A stretch of 64,000 nt of DNA from contig OZ024724.1 of the NCBI GenBank assembly GCA_964016875.1, positions 47,708,899 to 47,772,898 on the forward strand. The letters are read 5' to 3'. Under the pieces are notes generated by a model. The model saw only the letters and a list, made by a program, of their open reading frames with translations, was not told the origin of the DNA and searched no databases. The translations under genes were made by a program, and so were the position numbers. This document shows positions 20,600 through 32,046 of this stretch, piece by piece. Source of the stretch: Fallopia convolvulus. Taxonomy: Eukaryota; Streptophyta; Magnoliopsida; Caryophyllales; Polygonaceae. Position 1 is the first letter of the stretch, and every line of letters starts with the position of its first letter.

Positions 20600-21446
20600 T
20601 GAAACAATTGGGAATTTGGAATAATTTGCCAAGTCTGTATTATCCTCATGGGGTGTAAAAATATATATAGTTACAAGAATTCTCTATGATATTATCTTCT
20701 AGAAAATATCATAATTATATACTAAAGCGGAGGTTAAAAAAATTATTAAACGACACATGTTGCTTTTAGATTGAACCACACCACCCCTTTTATTAAAACC
20801 AATCTTTGGTAAAATACTTAAGTTTAATACAAAGATAGTGTCATGTACGTACAATCTTATATCACTATAATCAATTGATAGAAAATCCGATTCTTAATTT
20901 AAAAAAATCTTTTATTTTTGGATATGATAAATAAGAAGATTATTAAGATATTTTTATGCTAAATATTATACAAATATTATGATATTTATTTTATTATTAG
21001 ATAGAATGCATATGCTAGGTTTAGATGATTAAGTTTAATATAAAGATAGTGTAATATACGTACGATCTTATATCACTATAATTAAGTTTATTTTGAAATG
21101 TCCCATGTATATAATAAATTGATAAGTTTTTATCTTATTACTTATCTATTTTCACAATTAAATAAATTATCATGTTTTGGATATTAATTTAATTCGAAAT
21201 ACCAATAAATATTATTGTTTCAAATAAACAACTTTTATAATTTATTGATTTTGAATCTTTATTCAAAATTTATATATAAGAATTTATATGATTATTTTTC
21301 TCGGATAATAAATATATTTGAAAATATTTTATTTAAGAAAAACTCGTACAAGGTACGAGAATACATACTAATATTTTAGGTAAAATACGAGATAGAATAT
21401 CCTATACAAAAGATTCTAACTATATATAAGATATAATTTACTAATA
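20600..21446 (-). repeat. 3' LTR of the 20.6-25.9 kb copia element, split by a Helitron
   Basis: The LTR halves are 20600-20708 and 21372-21446. Joined they give 184 bases, the same length as the intact partner. The inner end reads TTTACTAATA, matching TTTCCTAATA of the partner. On the minus strand the LTR starts TATTAG, probably a mutated TGTTAG. Confidence 0.92.
20709..21371 (+). mobile_element. Non-autonomous Helitron, copy 3 (663 bp), inside a copia LTR
   Basis: Starts TCATAATTATATACTAAAGC at 20709. It has a 3' hairpin CTCGTAC-aag-GTACGAG (21343-21359) and ends CTAA at 21368-21371 followed by T. The intact LTR at 25696-25879 shows the unoccupied sequence with no gain or loss of bases, so insertion was exactly between A and T without target duplication. 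This is direct proof of Helitron behaviour. Blocks shared with copies 1 and 2 place it in the same family. No coding capacity. Confidence 0.95.
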
Positions 21447-21452
21447 CCCCCC

Positions 21453-22600
21453 TCAAGTTGGAGCATGGGGATCGATAATTCTCAACTTGGAACGAAGGAA
21501 AGTAAATTGGGATTTTCCCAAAGCCTTGGTAAAGATGTCAGATGGTTGTTGAGTAGTAGGAATATGAGTGGTAGCAGTGAAGCCGTCGACCACCAAATCA
21601 CGAACAAAATGACAATCAACTTCAATGCACTTGGTTCGCTCGTGGAAGACGGGATTAGAAGCAATATGTAATGCGACCTGACTGTCACAGGCTAAGCGAA
21701 CTGGAGACTTATGAGCTATGCCGAGTGATCGAAGTAGGGATTTTAACCATAGGATTTCACTACATGCCGAAGCCATTGAGCGGTATTCTGCTTCAGCAGA
21801 CGAGCGAGAAATTGTAACCTGTTTCTTTGTCTTCCAGGAAACCATAGACTCACCCAAAGTTATGAAATAACCGGTGAGGGAGCGCCTAGTCAGCGGACAA
21901 GCTGCCCAATCAAAGTCACAATAGCCAAATAGATGCAGATCACTCGAGCGAGATAAGAATAGGCCAAGGCTTGGCTGACCTTTAAAATAGTGCACTACCC
22001 GAAGAACAACATACCAATAAATCTCCTTCGGATGTTGCATAAACTGAGACAAGACATGAATAGAATATGAAAGCTCCGGCCGAGTAATAGTTAAGTAGAT
22101 TAGGCGTCCAATGAGACGACGATAACTCTCGGGATGAGCAATATCAACACTCTCAGCCGTGGCTAAATTATGATGTGAATCCATAGGAAATTCACAAGGT
22201 TTGGAACCAAGCAAACCGGTCTCAGCAATAATCTCCAAAGCATATCCAGGAGGAGGCCGCATATAAACTTCCTCGTCGAGATCACCATGAAGGAACGCGT
22301 TATGATCGTCCATTTGGTGAAGCTCCCAATTCTGAACAATAGAAACAACTAAGAATACCCGAATCGTGCCCTTTTTAGCAACGGGGGCGAAAGTCTCGTT
22401 AAAATCGATCCCCTCAACTTGTCTATTCTCGAGAACGACAAGTCTTCGCCTTATAACGTTCAATGGCCCCACTAGAAGTGTACTTGATACGGTAGACCCA
22501 TTTACGACCGATTGCCTTTTTTCCGGGAGGCAATGGAGAAGCAATCCAAGTGCGGTTTTGTTCGAGAGCATTAATCTCATGTTTATTGCCCGACGCCAAT
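21453..22600 (-). pseudogene. Copia RT (core deleted) and RNase H remnant
   Basis: An open frame of 375 codons begins in the N-terminal RT region (NETFAPVAKKGTIRVF, then WELHQMDDHNAFLHGDL and EEVYMRPPPGYA). It jumps directly to the segment that normally follows the palm domain (LEIIAETGLLGSKPCEFPMD) at about 22238-22244. The whole YVDD catalytic core is therefore missing without loss of frame. RNase H follows, with RSLTGYFITLG, SAEAEYRSMA and DSQVALHIASNP, and the frame ends just before the polypurine tract. The deletion point TATGCT could be a short-homology junction. The protein cannot polymerise. Confidence 0.9.
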
Positions 22601-22840
22601 GCTCATGCTGGTTTGCTTTGTTAAATTAGTGGGCTCGAAATCAGGTGTGATGGCTGCAAGAAAAATTGCATGGCAAGGCGGAAAATTAGTAACGGTAACC
22701 GGATTTTGAATGGGGTACTTAATACCTGAGGACGATGATAGAGTTGCCGGAGTCGGGGCAGGGAGTGGGGAGTCAGCAGGCCGGAGAGTATGGCATACAA
22801 AATCTCGGAGTAAGACTGAAGGGTGCAGAACACGAGAGCT

Positions 22841-23664
22841 CTACCGACGAATGATAGTTGGCTGAATTTCAGGAGAGTTGCTGCCAGAGAAGCTGCTTTC
22901 AGACGAAAAATCAAAAGGCAAATCCGGTGATGTAGGAGTGACATCAGTAGACAACATACTCCCCCTGTCATCAGAGGCCGCTGAAGGAATATTCAGCAAG
23001 CTAGAACTTTTATCATAAAAAACAGCAGCCAGTCGATCAAGAACAAGAGCGTCACTGTTGGAAGTGATCGTGGACTGAGAGACCGATTGTGAAAAAGGAA
23101 AGAAATCCTCAAAGAATGTGATGTCCCGAGACACAAAAAATTTATTGTCCTCAAGATCAAACAATTTCCAGCCTCGTTTTCCCACTGGATAGCCCATAAA
23201 AACACATTTCCGACTGCGGGGCGCAAACTTAACCGATTCCGAGGGATTTGTGATGCAAAACATAAACACCCAAAGACTTTGAAATGAGAGTAATTAAGCA
23301 CATGGCCATGTAATACTTCATAAGGAGATTTATTCTGTAATAGTGTCGTCGAGGTACGATTGATAAGATGGCACATAGTGAGCACAAAATCGCCCCAAAA
23401 ATCAATGGGCAAGCTGGCCTGAAATCGAAGGGCGTGTCCAACATTAAGGATATGTCTATGCTTGTGCTTGGCCCGACCATTTTGTTGAGGAGTATACACA
23501 CAAGTAGTTTCAAATTGAATACCCTGTTGAGCAAAGAATGACTGCAAACAGGTAAACTCAGTGTCGTTGTCGGAATGAAGGCGTCTAACTTTTTGTCGGA
23601 ATTTTGTCTTAGTCATTTCAACAAAGTTTTGAATAAGCTTAGAAACCTCGGATTTGTTAGCCAT
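22841..23664 (-). pseudogene. Copia integrase remnant
   Basis: Two overlapping frames carry the integrase core and its C-terminal part. The core shows RRLHSDNDTEF (the second catalytic aspartate) and PQQNGRAKHKHRHIL. In the family the latter reads PQQNGxxERKHRHI, so the catalytic glutamate appears replaced by lysine. The downstream part (SRKCVFMGYPVGKRGWKLFD, then FFVSRDITFFED) follows in another frame. It is frameshifted relative to the upstream gag-protease frame. Catalytically dead as read. Confidence 0.85.
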
Positions 23665-23771
23665 AAGAAAGACCCAAGTTGCTAGGGAAAAATCATCGAT
23701 AATAGTTAAAATAATAAGAGGTACCTGTAGTTATATAGAACACTGTAGGGACCACAGACGTCACAATGGAC

Positions 23772-25574
23772 CTAATGAAACAAATGTTCAGCTTTATTAG
23801 TACTTAACGGAAATGCACTTCGAGTTAGCTTAACTTGACAATAGATTTCACAAGGCAAAGATTTGTCTTGTTGACTAACAAGTGATCCTAACTCAGAAAT
23901 GGTAGATAAAGTAGAAAAAGCTGGATGACCAAAACGTCGGTGCCAAAGTGTTGCCGAACTGATCGACGACGTTGTAGAGGTCGAACATAAACCCGGTGTC
24001 AACTGAAAACTCTGTAGCCAATATACCCCACTTCGTTGCTCACCGACTCCAATAACCGTCCTCGTATTTAGCTCCTGAATAACATACAAACGAGCAGTGA
24101 GAAGAACTAAACAATGTAGATCAGCAATTAATTTTGCAAAGGAGATCAGATTGCAATGAAGAGCAGGTATAAGCAAAACATGCTGAAGATAAAGAGAATC
24201 AGCTAGCTTCAAGGTGCCTTCTTCTAAGGCATTAGTAAAAGTATTATTTGGCAATTTTATAGAGACTGCAGAGATAGGAATAATGTCTTGGAGCAGGGTG
24301 CGATCGCCGTCATATGGTATATATGACGCCCCGTTGTCAAGAATCCAAGGAGAGAGTGCACCACTAGAGGGGCTGGATTTTGAGTTCATAGAACTGTAGA
24401 GATCGACAACAGATTGCCACTGATCTTTATTCAAACCGAATGACTTCCTATCTTGTGCCGAAGGTTGATAAGCGCCAGGAGAAGAATCAGAACCCTGAAC
24501 AAAATTAGCCTGATCTGGTGTCCTGCGGCCTCTTCCGCGGACTACACCGCCATCACCTCTGCCAACACCAGACTCTTTAGTACCTGCGATGCTGTCTTGA
24601 TTCCCAGAATTGTTGGATTCTGTGCGACCGGTGCCTGAAGTCGAGGAGCTTGTCGAGCCACGGCCATGATTGAACCAGCCCTCAGGATATCCGATAATTT
24701 TATAGCATTTAGAGACGTCATGATTGTTGAGCCCGTAATTTGTACACAACAACTTTGAGCCACGTTCACTAGATTTGAACTGAGCTACGAACGCCATTGC
24801 ATCAGAATTGGATTCACGAGTTTTAATCACAGATTTATGGCGCTCTTCTTAAACCACAAGCACATAAACACGATACAATTTAGGAAGCGGGTCTTGTGCA
24901 ATGAGGCTCGACCGAAGTGTGGCATAGACATCTTCATCGAGTCCCATGAGGAATTGGTGAGTATGTTCTTCCTCTCGTTCTTTGAGTAATTGGGCTGAGA
25001 TTTGACATGTACAAGCACCACAAGCACAAGCCTTTGGAGGTACATAAGTCAAAAGCTCATCCCATAATGTTTTGAGCTTGCCATAGTAGGCAGTGACGGT
25101 TTGGCCTTGTTGACGACATTGGGAGATGTCAGAGCGGAGTTGAAAGATCTGTGGTCCGTTTCCAACCGAGAACCTTTGCTTCAAATCCTCGCAAAGAGCA
25201 CATACAATATCACCGTAAGTAATTGAGGAACGCAAGCTCGAATCGATGGATTGTATAATCCAACCAATAAGCATTGAATTAACGCTAAACCAATCATCCT
25301 CAATAATTGTATTAGCGACAGGACGAAGAACACGACCGTCTAAGAAACTCATCTTTCGTTTGGCAAGAAAGGCGTTCTTCATGGGGGTGGACCACTCCTG
25401 ATAATTTTCTCCTTTCAGGACCACCAGACAAATTGAGAGGCCCGGATGATCCGAATGATGAAGGTAGTAATCCGAGGCAAGATCAAGGATAGGCCTTTTT
25501 GGAGTCTATTGTTGTTGTTGCACCGCAGAAGAGGTTGGATGGAGTGTTTCAGTATCCGAATCAGAGGAGGCCAT
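23772..25574 (-). pseudogene. Copia gag and protease remnant
   Basis: Gag starts at ATG 25574 (MASSDSDTE). The same frame meets a TAG after four glutamines (25508-25506) and a TAA at 24851-24849, and otherwise runs to 23772. Recognisable parts are the gag N-terminal helix segment (LKGENYQEW), the gag-polypeptide core with CRQQGQTVTAYYGKLK, and a zinc knuckle written C-TNY-GLNNHDVSKC. Its second cysteine has become tyrosine. A protease motif WILDNGAS (family LDSGA) and the pre-integrase LWHRRFGH motif follow. Two nonsense codons and a lost zinc ligand mark it as decayed. Confidence 0.88.
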
Positions 25575-25695
25575 TGTCTCTATGAAACAAAGGGTTTGAT
25601 CCGAAATAGTTATGAAAAAAAATTGATAAACTGTGAGGAGGGGAAGAACGATGTTGCAGCGGAAGAAATATATCAAGGAGAAAGCTCCGATACCA

Positions 25696-25879
25696 TGAAA
25701 CAATTGGGAATTTGGAATAATTTGCCAAGTCTGTATTATCCTCATGGGATGTGAAAATATATATAGTTACAAGAATTCTCTATGATATTATCTTCTAGAG
25801 TATATATCTTAGCTAAAATACAAGATAGAATATCATATACAAAAGATTCTAACTATATATAAAATATAATTTCCTAATA
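25696..25879 (-). repeat. 5' LTR of the 20.6-25.9 kb copia element
   Basis: Intact 184-base LTR followed on the plus side by TSD GTATA. Its neighbour inside the element (25695 downward, minus strand) is the primer site TGGTATCGGAGC. It serves as the empty-site reference for the Helitron in the other LTR. Confidence 0.93.
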
Positions 25880-25884
25880 GTATA

Positions 25885-26375
25885 TGAGGTTCCATACTTC
25901 CATCCTAAAACTAATTAGAAATAGAAGAAGTAACTCAAAAATATATATACTAAACTAGATCTCTTTGAATTTAAGATATGAAATGTGTTATTATTCTCAA
26001 CGCTACACACATATATCGTATAGACAAAAATGCCTATATGTTGCATACTGTATCGTATGCGGGCATAGAATATGAGATTTTGTTAATGTAGAAAATCTCA
26101 TTCAGCAGGCTTATACTTCATGAGAAAGCCACTACAGTGGACCAAATGTACTTCTCGTATCCGCCTGTGAATTATGCTTATGCTACACGTATTGTTCTGT
26201 TTTTGCACCTGCATGTGACAAGCTAGCATTGTACCACATATTTTTCTAACTCATTCTAGTTGTAAATAAGTGAAGGTGAAGCAATCAATACGTACAGACT
26301 GACTAGCCGGGGTTCAGCTTAATTAATTGGTGAATTGTTTGGTGCGTTGGCTTTTATATTTTGACTGTTTGTAAT
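25885..26375. other. Intergenic spacer without a gene
   Basis: Ordinary AT-rich sequence. No coding exon, RNA gene or repeat boundary recognised. Confidence 0.5.
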
Positions 26376-27091
26376 GAAATTTCGGTTGGTACCCTCGATT
26401 TTTTGGCTTTTTCGAGTGGTGCTCTGAAAAAAAACTTATTTCAAGTGGTACCCCTGAACTTTTACAAAAGTCCGACTAGTACCCTTACTTGCAAATTTTC
26501 GTTAGTTTATAACTAAATTAATATGTTTTCTAATGAAAAAATATATTTTTATATTTAATTAAATTAACACAATTTTACTATAATAACAATGAAATTAAAT
26601 CATATAAAAATATTTAAAAAATTATATATATATATATATTTTTCAAGTAGATTTTATGTTGTATAATTCAAAATTTTTAAATTTAAAAAATATTATAATA
26701 TTTATATTAAAATAAATATATTACATAATTAAAATTTTGCATGTAGGTTTTATGTAATAATTTTGAATTTTTTAAAAAACTAATAGAACATTCATTATGG
26801 TACTTTTGAGTTACATTAAAATTTACTTGATAAATATATATAATTTTTTAAAATATTTTTATATGATTTACTTTCATTGTTATCAAAGTAAAATTGTGTT
26901 TTAATTTAATTAAATACAAAAATATATTTTTTCATTAAAAACATATTAATTTAGTTATAAACTAACGAAAATTTGCAAGTAAGGGTACTAGCCGGACTTT
27001 TGCAAAAGTTCAGGGGTACCACTCGGAATAAGTTTTTTTTAGGGCACCACTCGAAAAAGCCAAAAACTCGAGGGTACTGTTCGGAATTTTC
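26376..27091. repeat. 716-bp foldback element (near-complete inverted repeat)
   Basis: The left arm (GGTACCCTCGA, TTTTTGGCTTTTTCGAGTGG, AGTACCCTTACTTGCAAATT, TTAGTTTATAACTAAATTAA) is mirrored by the right arm in reverse complement almost to the centre near 26730. Both arms are about 330-350 bases and the AT-rich middle is also self-complementary. The ends read GAAATTTCGG and CCGAATTTTC-like. No clear target duplication could be fixed. It could form one long hairpin RNA if transcribed. No coding capacity. Confidence 0.85.
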
Positions 27092-28390
27092 CTTATATAT
27101 CTCATCACAACGTACTCTCTCCCCTCTTGACTCCAAACGGACCAAATAACAGTTTAGTACTTCAAGTCTGAAACCATGATGCCAGTAGGTCCACATCTCT
27201 TTTTCACATTTGTACAAATAATGAGCTAGCATGCTTGCTAGGCATGAGCATTTCATTGGTTATAAAAAAACAGCATGCATGACATCATTGATGATGAAGG
27301 ATATTTAAACAATTGCTGAGGTGAATATACGTTCTTAATGAAAATATGTTCGAATCAAATTAATTTTTAATATATTTTAACTAAATATATTTATTTATTA
27401 CCAACATAATGTTATAAAAAACTATAGGCGGGTTCTGGTTGGAGAGGTCCCCGTTCAAAATTTGTCTAGAATCTAGGTGGGTTTAGATAGACGCCTAAGA
27501 AGATTAGAAAACTGGGAACCTCCTAACACATAGATAAGATTTTTAAATAAATGGATTTATTATATAACTGAATTTAATTTTATTATCTTATTCTCGTTAT
27601 TTGTGGAATTTAGGAAATATACTCTCAATTAAGTTTTTCAAAAGGTAAGAGTGCTCTCTAGAAACCGCTTAAAGTAGAAGTTAGTTGATAAATAAGTAAA
27701 GTATGTTGTGATAAAGTACGTGTAAATATTTTTTCAATTATCTTCAAATTTACTTATTTAAAGGTAAAATCTATTTTTAAACCAATAAAGTTTACCCTAA
27801 AAACCCTCAAAAAAATCAAAAGTATTTACAATGATGAACAAGAACAACCAAGAAAAGTCAGATTTTTAGTACTTAAGGCGACAATACCAACAATAAATAA
27901 AATAGGTTGTCGTTGAAGCATCTTGTATAAATCCCAAAATCAATCATAATAACTTAAGCAGTAACCACTAATTAGTAGCGCCCATAACCCACTTGCATGA
28001 AATTAAACCCAATTTAATTACATAATAATCAATGAATATAATGAGCAACATATAAAACAAAAGTTATATGTACTCCACATAAATATATAGCATATATTAT
28101 AATCGGAATTAAGGTTATAGGTAAAGCATCTTTGTAGATATCAGTTATACATAAATGCAATGGGTGTGAGTAGAGTAGCTAGATGCAGGTGGGGGACAAA
28201 AGTGCTGAAGAAGCCACCTCACTCACCACACCCACCTCTTCAATTCTCTCCCCAGGACAGCCCAGCCCCCAAAACCCTTCCTTGATGCCTAAGCTTCATA
28301 TACATCCTTCACCAATTCAATGGAAGAGTGCAACCAAAGGATAAAAGCTAGCCATGCCCCAAGAATTATACATATGTACAACCACTCTTT
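27092..28390. other. Intergenic DNA and upstream region of the glycine-rich gene
   Basis: No coding exon recognised. A TATA-like run ACATATATATACGC (about 28391-28404), some 60 bases upstream of the glycine-rich ORF, is a likely core promoter element. Confidence 0.45.
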
Positions 28391-28459
28391 TACATATATA
28401 TACGCATTGATTTCTAGTCTCGTATATACTATACATAGAAGAAACTCTCTGGATCATAT

Positions 28460-28939
28460 ATGATGGAAGAAACCAAGAAGCCTCCTCTACTATTCTTGCT
28501 TGTAATTATTACCCTTGTAGCTTTCAGCGGCCTGACTAGTTCGGCAACGGCTGATAAGGGTAATAATGGAACTCACACCAATAATACCCAGGTTGCTGGC
28601 GGCGGTGGTGATGGTGGGGGAGGTGGTTTCACATGGGGTTGGGGAGGCGGAGGCGGTGGTGGTGGCGGTGGAGGGGGAGGAGGAGGGAGAGGTAGCGGGT
28701 GGGGATACGGATGGGGAGGAGGAGGTGGAGGGGCAGGGTGGTGGAAATGGGGGTGTGGGAGGGCGAGGAGACGCGGCGGTGGCGGCGGAGGGATTTATAG
28801 GGTTGGGGAGTTCGCGGAGTGCATGGGAGAAGGAAGGTGTAAAGGGATGAGATTGGATTGCCCTCTTCATTGTGGAGGGCCTTGCTTCTATGACTGTCTT
28901 AACATGTGTAAGCCTCATTGCGTCCGGCGCCGGAGATAG
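28460..28939 (+). CDS. Secreted glycine-rich protein with C-terminal CX3C cysteine ladder
   Basis: Intronless frame of 159 codons, starting with two adjacent methionines after an AT-rich leader. Residues 1-32 form a clear secretion signal (PPLLFLLVIITLVAFSG, cleavage probably near SSATA). A glycine-dominated region (about 47-108) with tryptophan and tyrosine interruptions follows, of the kind found in plant cell-wall glycine-rich proteins. The C-terminal 45 residues are different. They have eight cysteines spaced C-x5-C-x6-C followed by five successive x3 gaps (DCPLHCGGPCFYDC and onward), ending in four arginines. This tail is known to me from plant loricrin-like glycine-rich proteins of unknown biochemical function. 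Wall or surface localisation is an inference. The GC-rich glycine codons create long shadow frames on both strands. Confidence 0.85.
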   Translation: MMEETKKPPLLFLLVIITLVAFSGLTSSATADKGNNGTHTNNTQVAGGGGDGGGGGFTWGWGGGGGGGGGGGGGGGRGSGWGYGWGGGGGGAGWWKWGCGRARRRGGGGGGIYRVGEFAECMGEGRCKGMRLDCPLHCGGPCFYDCLNMCKPHCVRRRR

Positions 28940-31900
28940 CGCAACTCCTCTCAAAACCTTACTTTAATTTCGATCATCATCATCCGTCTTTATCTTCCAC
29001 CTTTCGTTCGATTGGCCGTCAACTTAATTACTACTTTTTGTTTGTTTGTTTTCTCCCATTGTTTGCCTTTTTTACATGTTCTTTTTGCTCTCTTTTTGGC
29101 TTTTGAATTAATCATTTTTTGCTATGTTGTACTTGGACCAATTGTCTTTGGAGTTGGAGCTTTGAACACCCCCCATGAACCAGCTTATTTGCTGGGTATT
29201 GTTTGATTAACGTACGGTGCCGAAAGTTTGGTTGATGCAAGGGGATTTTTTTCCACCTAAGTAATGTTGATGATACATGGTTAGTAGATAACGTATGTGG
29301 TTGTTCTTTTTTTTTCATATATCTGTCATGTATTATGATGATGATAATAACATATAAATTAAAGCAGTACGTTTAATATATGTATATATGATATTGTTGG
29401 ATCGTGATGTGTTAGTATAGAGTTGGAACAAATGTTGGACTGTTTCTAAGGTAGTGGAAATAACAAAAATTTGCAAGTGATAAAACAGAATAGAACATGG
29501 TTCCCTTATAGAAGGACCCCATTACAACCAACTAGTTGTATGTGTAAACATTTACTTCTGCTTGGAAGATTTTAAATGACTTTCTTCCTTTATTGATATT
29601 TTCTTAAGATACTACAAAACAAAGTTCAAACTTCTCAGTTCCCAACATTCACCGAACTTTTAAGAATACTAATGAACTTTCTCAACTTAAGTACTAGGAC
29701 GACATATACTAAAACAAAGAACTCAAACCTTACACTCTACTCTTGTGTCTTGACTTAGTACGGTTCTCTTTCACCAAGAAATGTTGGATTCGCCGTCGTT
29801 GAGATCACACACTCGTCGCTAAGGACGTACTTTTCTTGATTGCTCTGCTCTTTTCTTCTTTCATGATTACTTGAGGTTTTTGTGAGAAGTGAGTAGTGAG
29901 TACACTATTGATTGGCTCGTATACACTTTGAGGCTTGGGGGTTGATTCTTCCTTTTGCATTTTGTTCAAAATGCCCTTGTCTTGCTAGCCAAGACATGAT
30001 TATTTGAGGCTTTTCATCACATGTGATTCCATTTGAAATTGTTCAACTTTCAAAACTACTCGGACCATTGGATCAATTGGCTTAGTGTGAAGAACATACT
30101 GTGCCTCTGCTTTGTCTAGCACATGATCCCACGTTTTGCGTTGCACTGTCTTGCCTTCACATTTGAGTTCCCTTAGGAGAATGTCTGTTCAACCTGAGGT
30201 TCCCTTGAATACTTGATTATAAAACGTTAGTTTTCATATGGTGTTTGTCATTATCAAAACTGGAGAGAATCGTTGTTCCGATGTTATAAAACACGAGTTC
30301 CCAACACCGTCCCAACAGATATAGAGTTGATAAAATTTCAACTCCCTAGTGTTCTCTCAGACATGAAAATATAAGTTCATAAGATATAACTAATATGGGA
30401 CCATCATCATCTTGATAATGAGGTCGGGATACCCCTCTTATGAATAAATACAAGTATACAACAGCTTTAATAAAAAAATATGCAAGCGAAAACTTGCAAG
30501 GCATGCACCAATTACTCAAACGATCAGCACATGTAATGTCACTTAAAATCTTTGTTATAGAAAGAAGATCACTACCTCATTCCATCTTATATGTAGGCTG
30601 TTATTTATTTAAAATTTAAATGATCATGTTTTGTCCACTTAGAATACAGGTATAATAGAAGGGCAGAGAATGACCGCTTAGATGTAAACCCAATGGGTTC
30701 ATGTGTAAGGCCCTAACACGTTTATGTGTATAGATAGATGTGTGGACCCTAACATTATATAGATCTACTGAACTTTAACAATGTGCGTCAAAATTATATG
30801 CTATGTGTCAAAAATAATTTTTGATGCATCAACAATAGTTGTGTGAGTGTAAGAAATGATCGAATGTATATTAAAACAAAAACATGGATTTATGTTTGTG
30901 CATCAAAACTAACCGCTCTTTGTGTATCAAAAGCTATGTTACCTTGAAATATGAAACGACGATACGCGAAACGACAATTCTAAAATTAATAAGAAACGAA
31001 ACACCGAGAAAACGACAACATAAAAATATGTTATTTTAAAGTTCTAGATGATAATAGCATTAATATCACCAAAACTAGCAAATAATAATCCAAACAAACA
31101 AGATAAATGAGATTGAAGTTCAAAACAATATTATATAGGTTCAAAAGTTAAACAAAAAAATCATCATCAAGTCCAAAACAATAACATCAAGCTCAAAACA
31201 CCATAATAAGTTCAAAACAACAACATCATCAAGTTCAAAATATTAAAAATAGTCAAAACAATCCATACAAGTTAATAAAAACATCCATAAACCCATAACC
31301 ATGAGCCATCATCTTTTTGTTATGAGCTCGTCTTCCAACTCTGCCTCATCAAGAGTAAGGGCGTTTAATTGGTTTTGGGGTTTGATGATGTTGTTTTTTT
31401 TCCATTATTTTAGGGAATGTAATTCGGCGGCGGGTTTTTTTAATTAGAAGACATGTCAATGTTACTCATTTCCGCCAAGTTGTTTTTTCTTCCCAACTAG
31501 CTTCTGCCACTCAAGATCCTAGTGTTTGTAATTTAAGGGAGATGCTTTTTCATTATCTTTTGTCGTTGCATTTTTTAAAAATCATCTTTTGTGATAATTT
31601 AGGCTTACAACCTTGTAATGAGCTAGTAGCTCACTCTATTAAAAAAAATCAATAAGCAAAAAAGGTAATGGGCCTAAGGCCCAGTAAATTACGCTGTATA
31701 ATGATAAGAGCCCACATTCCACCTCTCTGCCCTTATTACGGGGAACGAGGAATTTATTTGATTGATAATGAACCCATTCAACATTTCCCTTTTCTATTTC
31801 ACCGGTTTTGAGTTGCAAAATTGTCCGTAGCTTGTGGTGTCTTGCGTTAATTAGGGTTGAATCGAACTCCGTCAGCAAGCAGCGCTCACAATGTGGTACA

Positions 31901-32046
31901 AGAATTTTTTTCAGAATTAAGTTTAACTTGTATATATTTTGAATTGTTGATGGAGAATTCAGTCAAAATTGATACAAATTGAAAGCCCCATTCTGTCAGT
32001 TAACATGAGTACCATTCAATTCCAGTTAGGGGATTGTTATTACAAT
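28940..32046. other. Long intergenic region without a recognised gene
   Basis: The first 300 bases are the 3' region of the glycine-rich gene. Around 31090-31300 there is an A-rich stretch with a degenerate repeated phrase AAGTTCAAAACAA(C/T)A, probably an old transposon remnant. Sequence ending in a short A run at 31642-31650 (after GAGCTAGTAGCTCACTC) resembles a retroposon tail, but no matching ORF is clear. No exon is supported. Confidence 0.45.

Larger units (their letters stand above)
20600..25879 (-). mobile_element. Ty1/copia LTR retrotransposon with a Helitron nested in its 3' LTR
   Basis: LTRs at 25696-25879 (184 bp) and 20600-21446 (847 bp, of which 663 are Helitron, leaving 184) are flanked by the perfect duplication GTATA (20595-20599, 25880-25884). 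On the minus strand the 5' LTR ends in TTTCA and is followed directly by TGGTATCGGAGC, an initiator-Met primer site with one change. The polypurine tract lies at 21447-21454. Gag, zinc knuckle, protease, integrase, part of RT and RNase H occur in Ty1/copia order. The frames are broken by at least two nonsense codons, a frameshift, and loss of the RT catalytic core, so the copy is defective. Confidence 0.95.

Noticed and set aside
28490..28954. 154-codon minus-strand frame
   Set aside because: Proline/serine-rich shadow of the glycine-rich gene. The plus strand has a signal peptide and a cysteine pattern.
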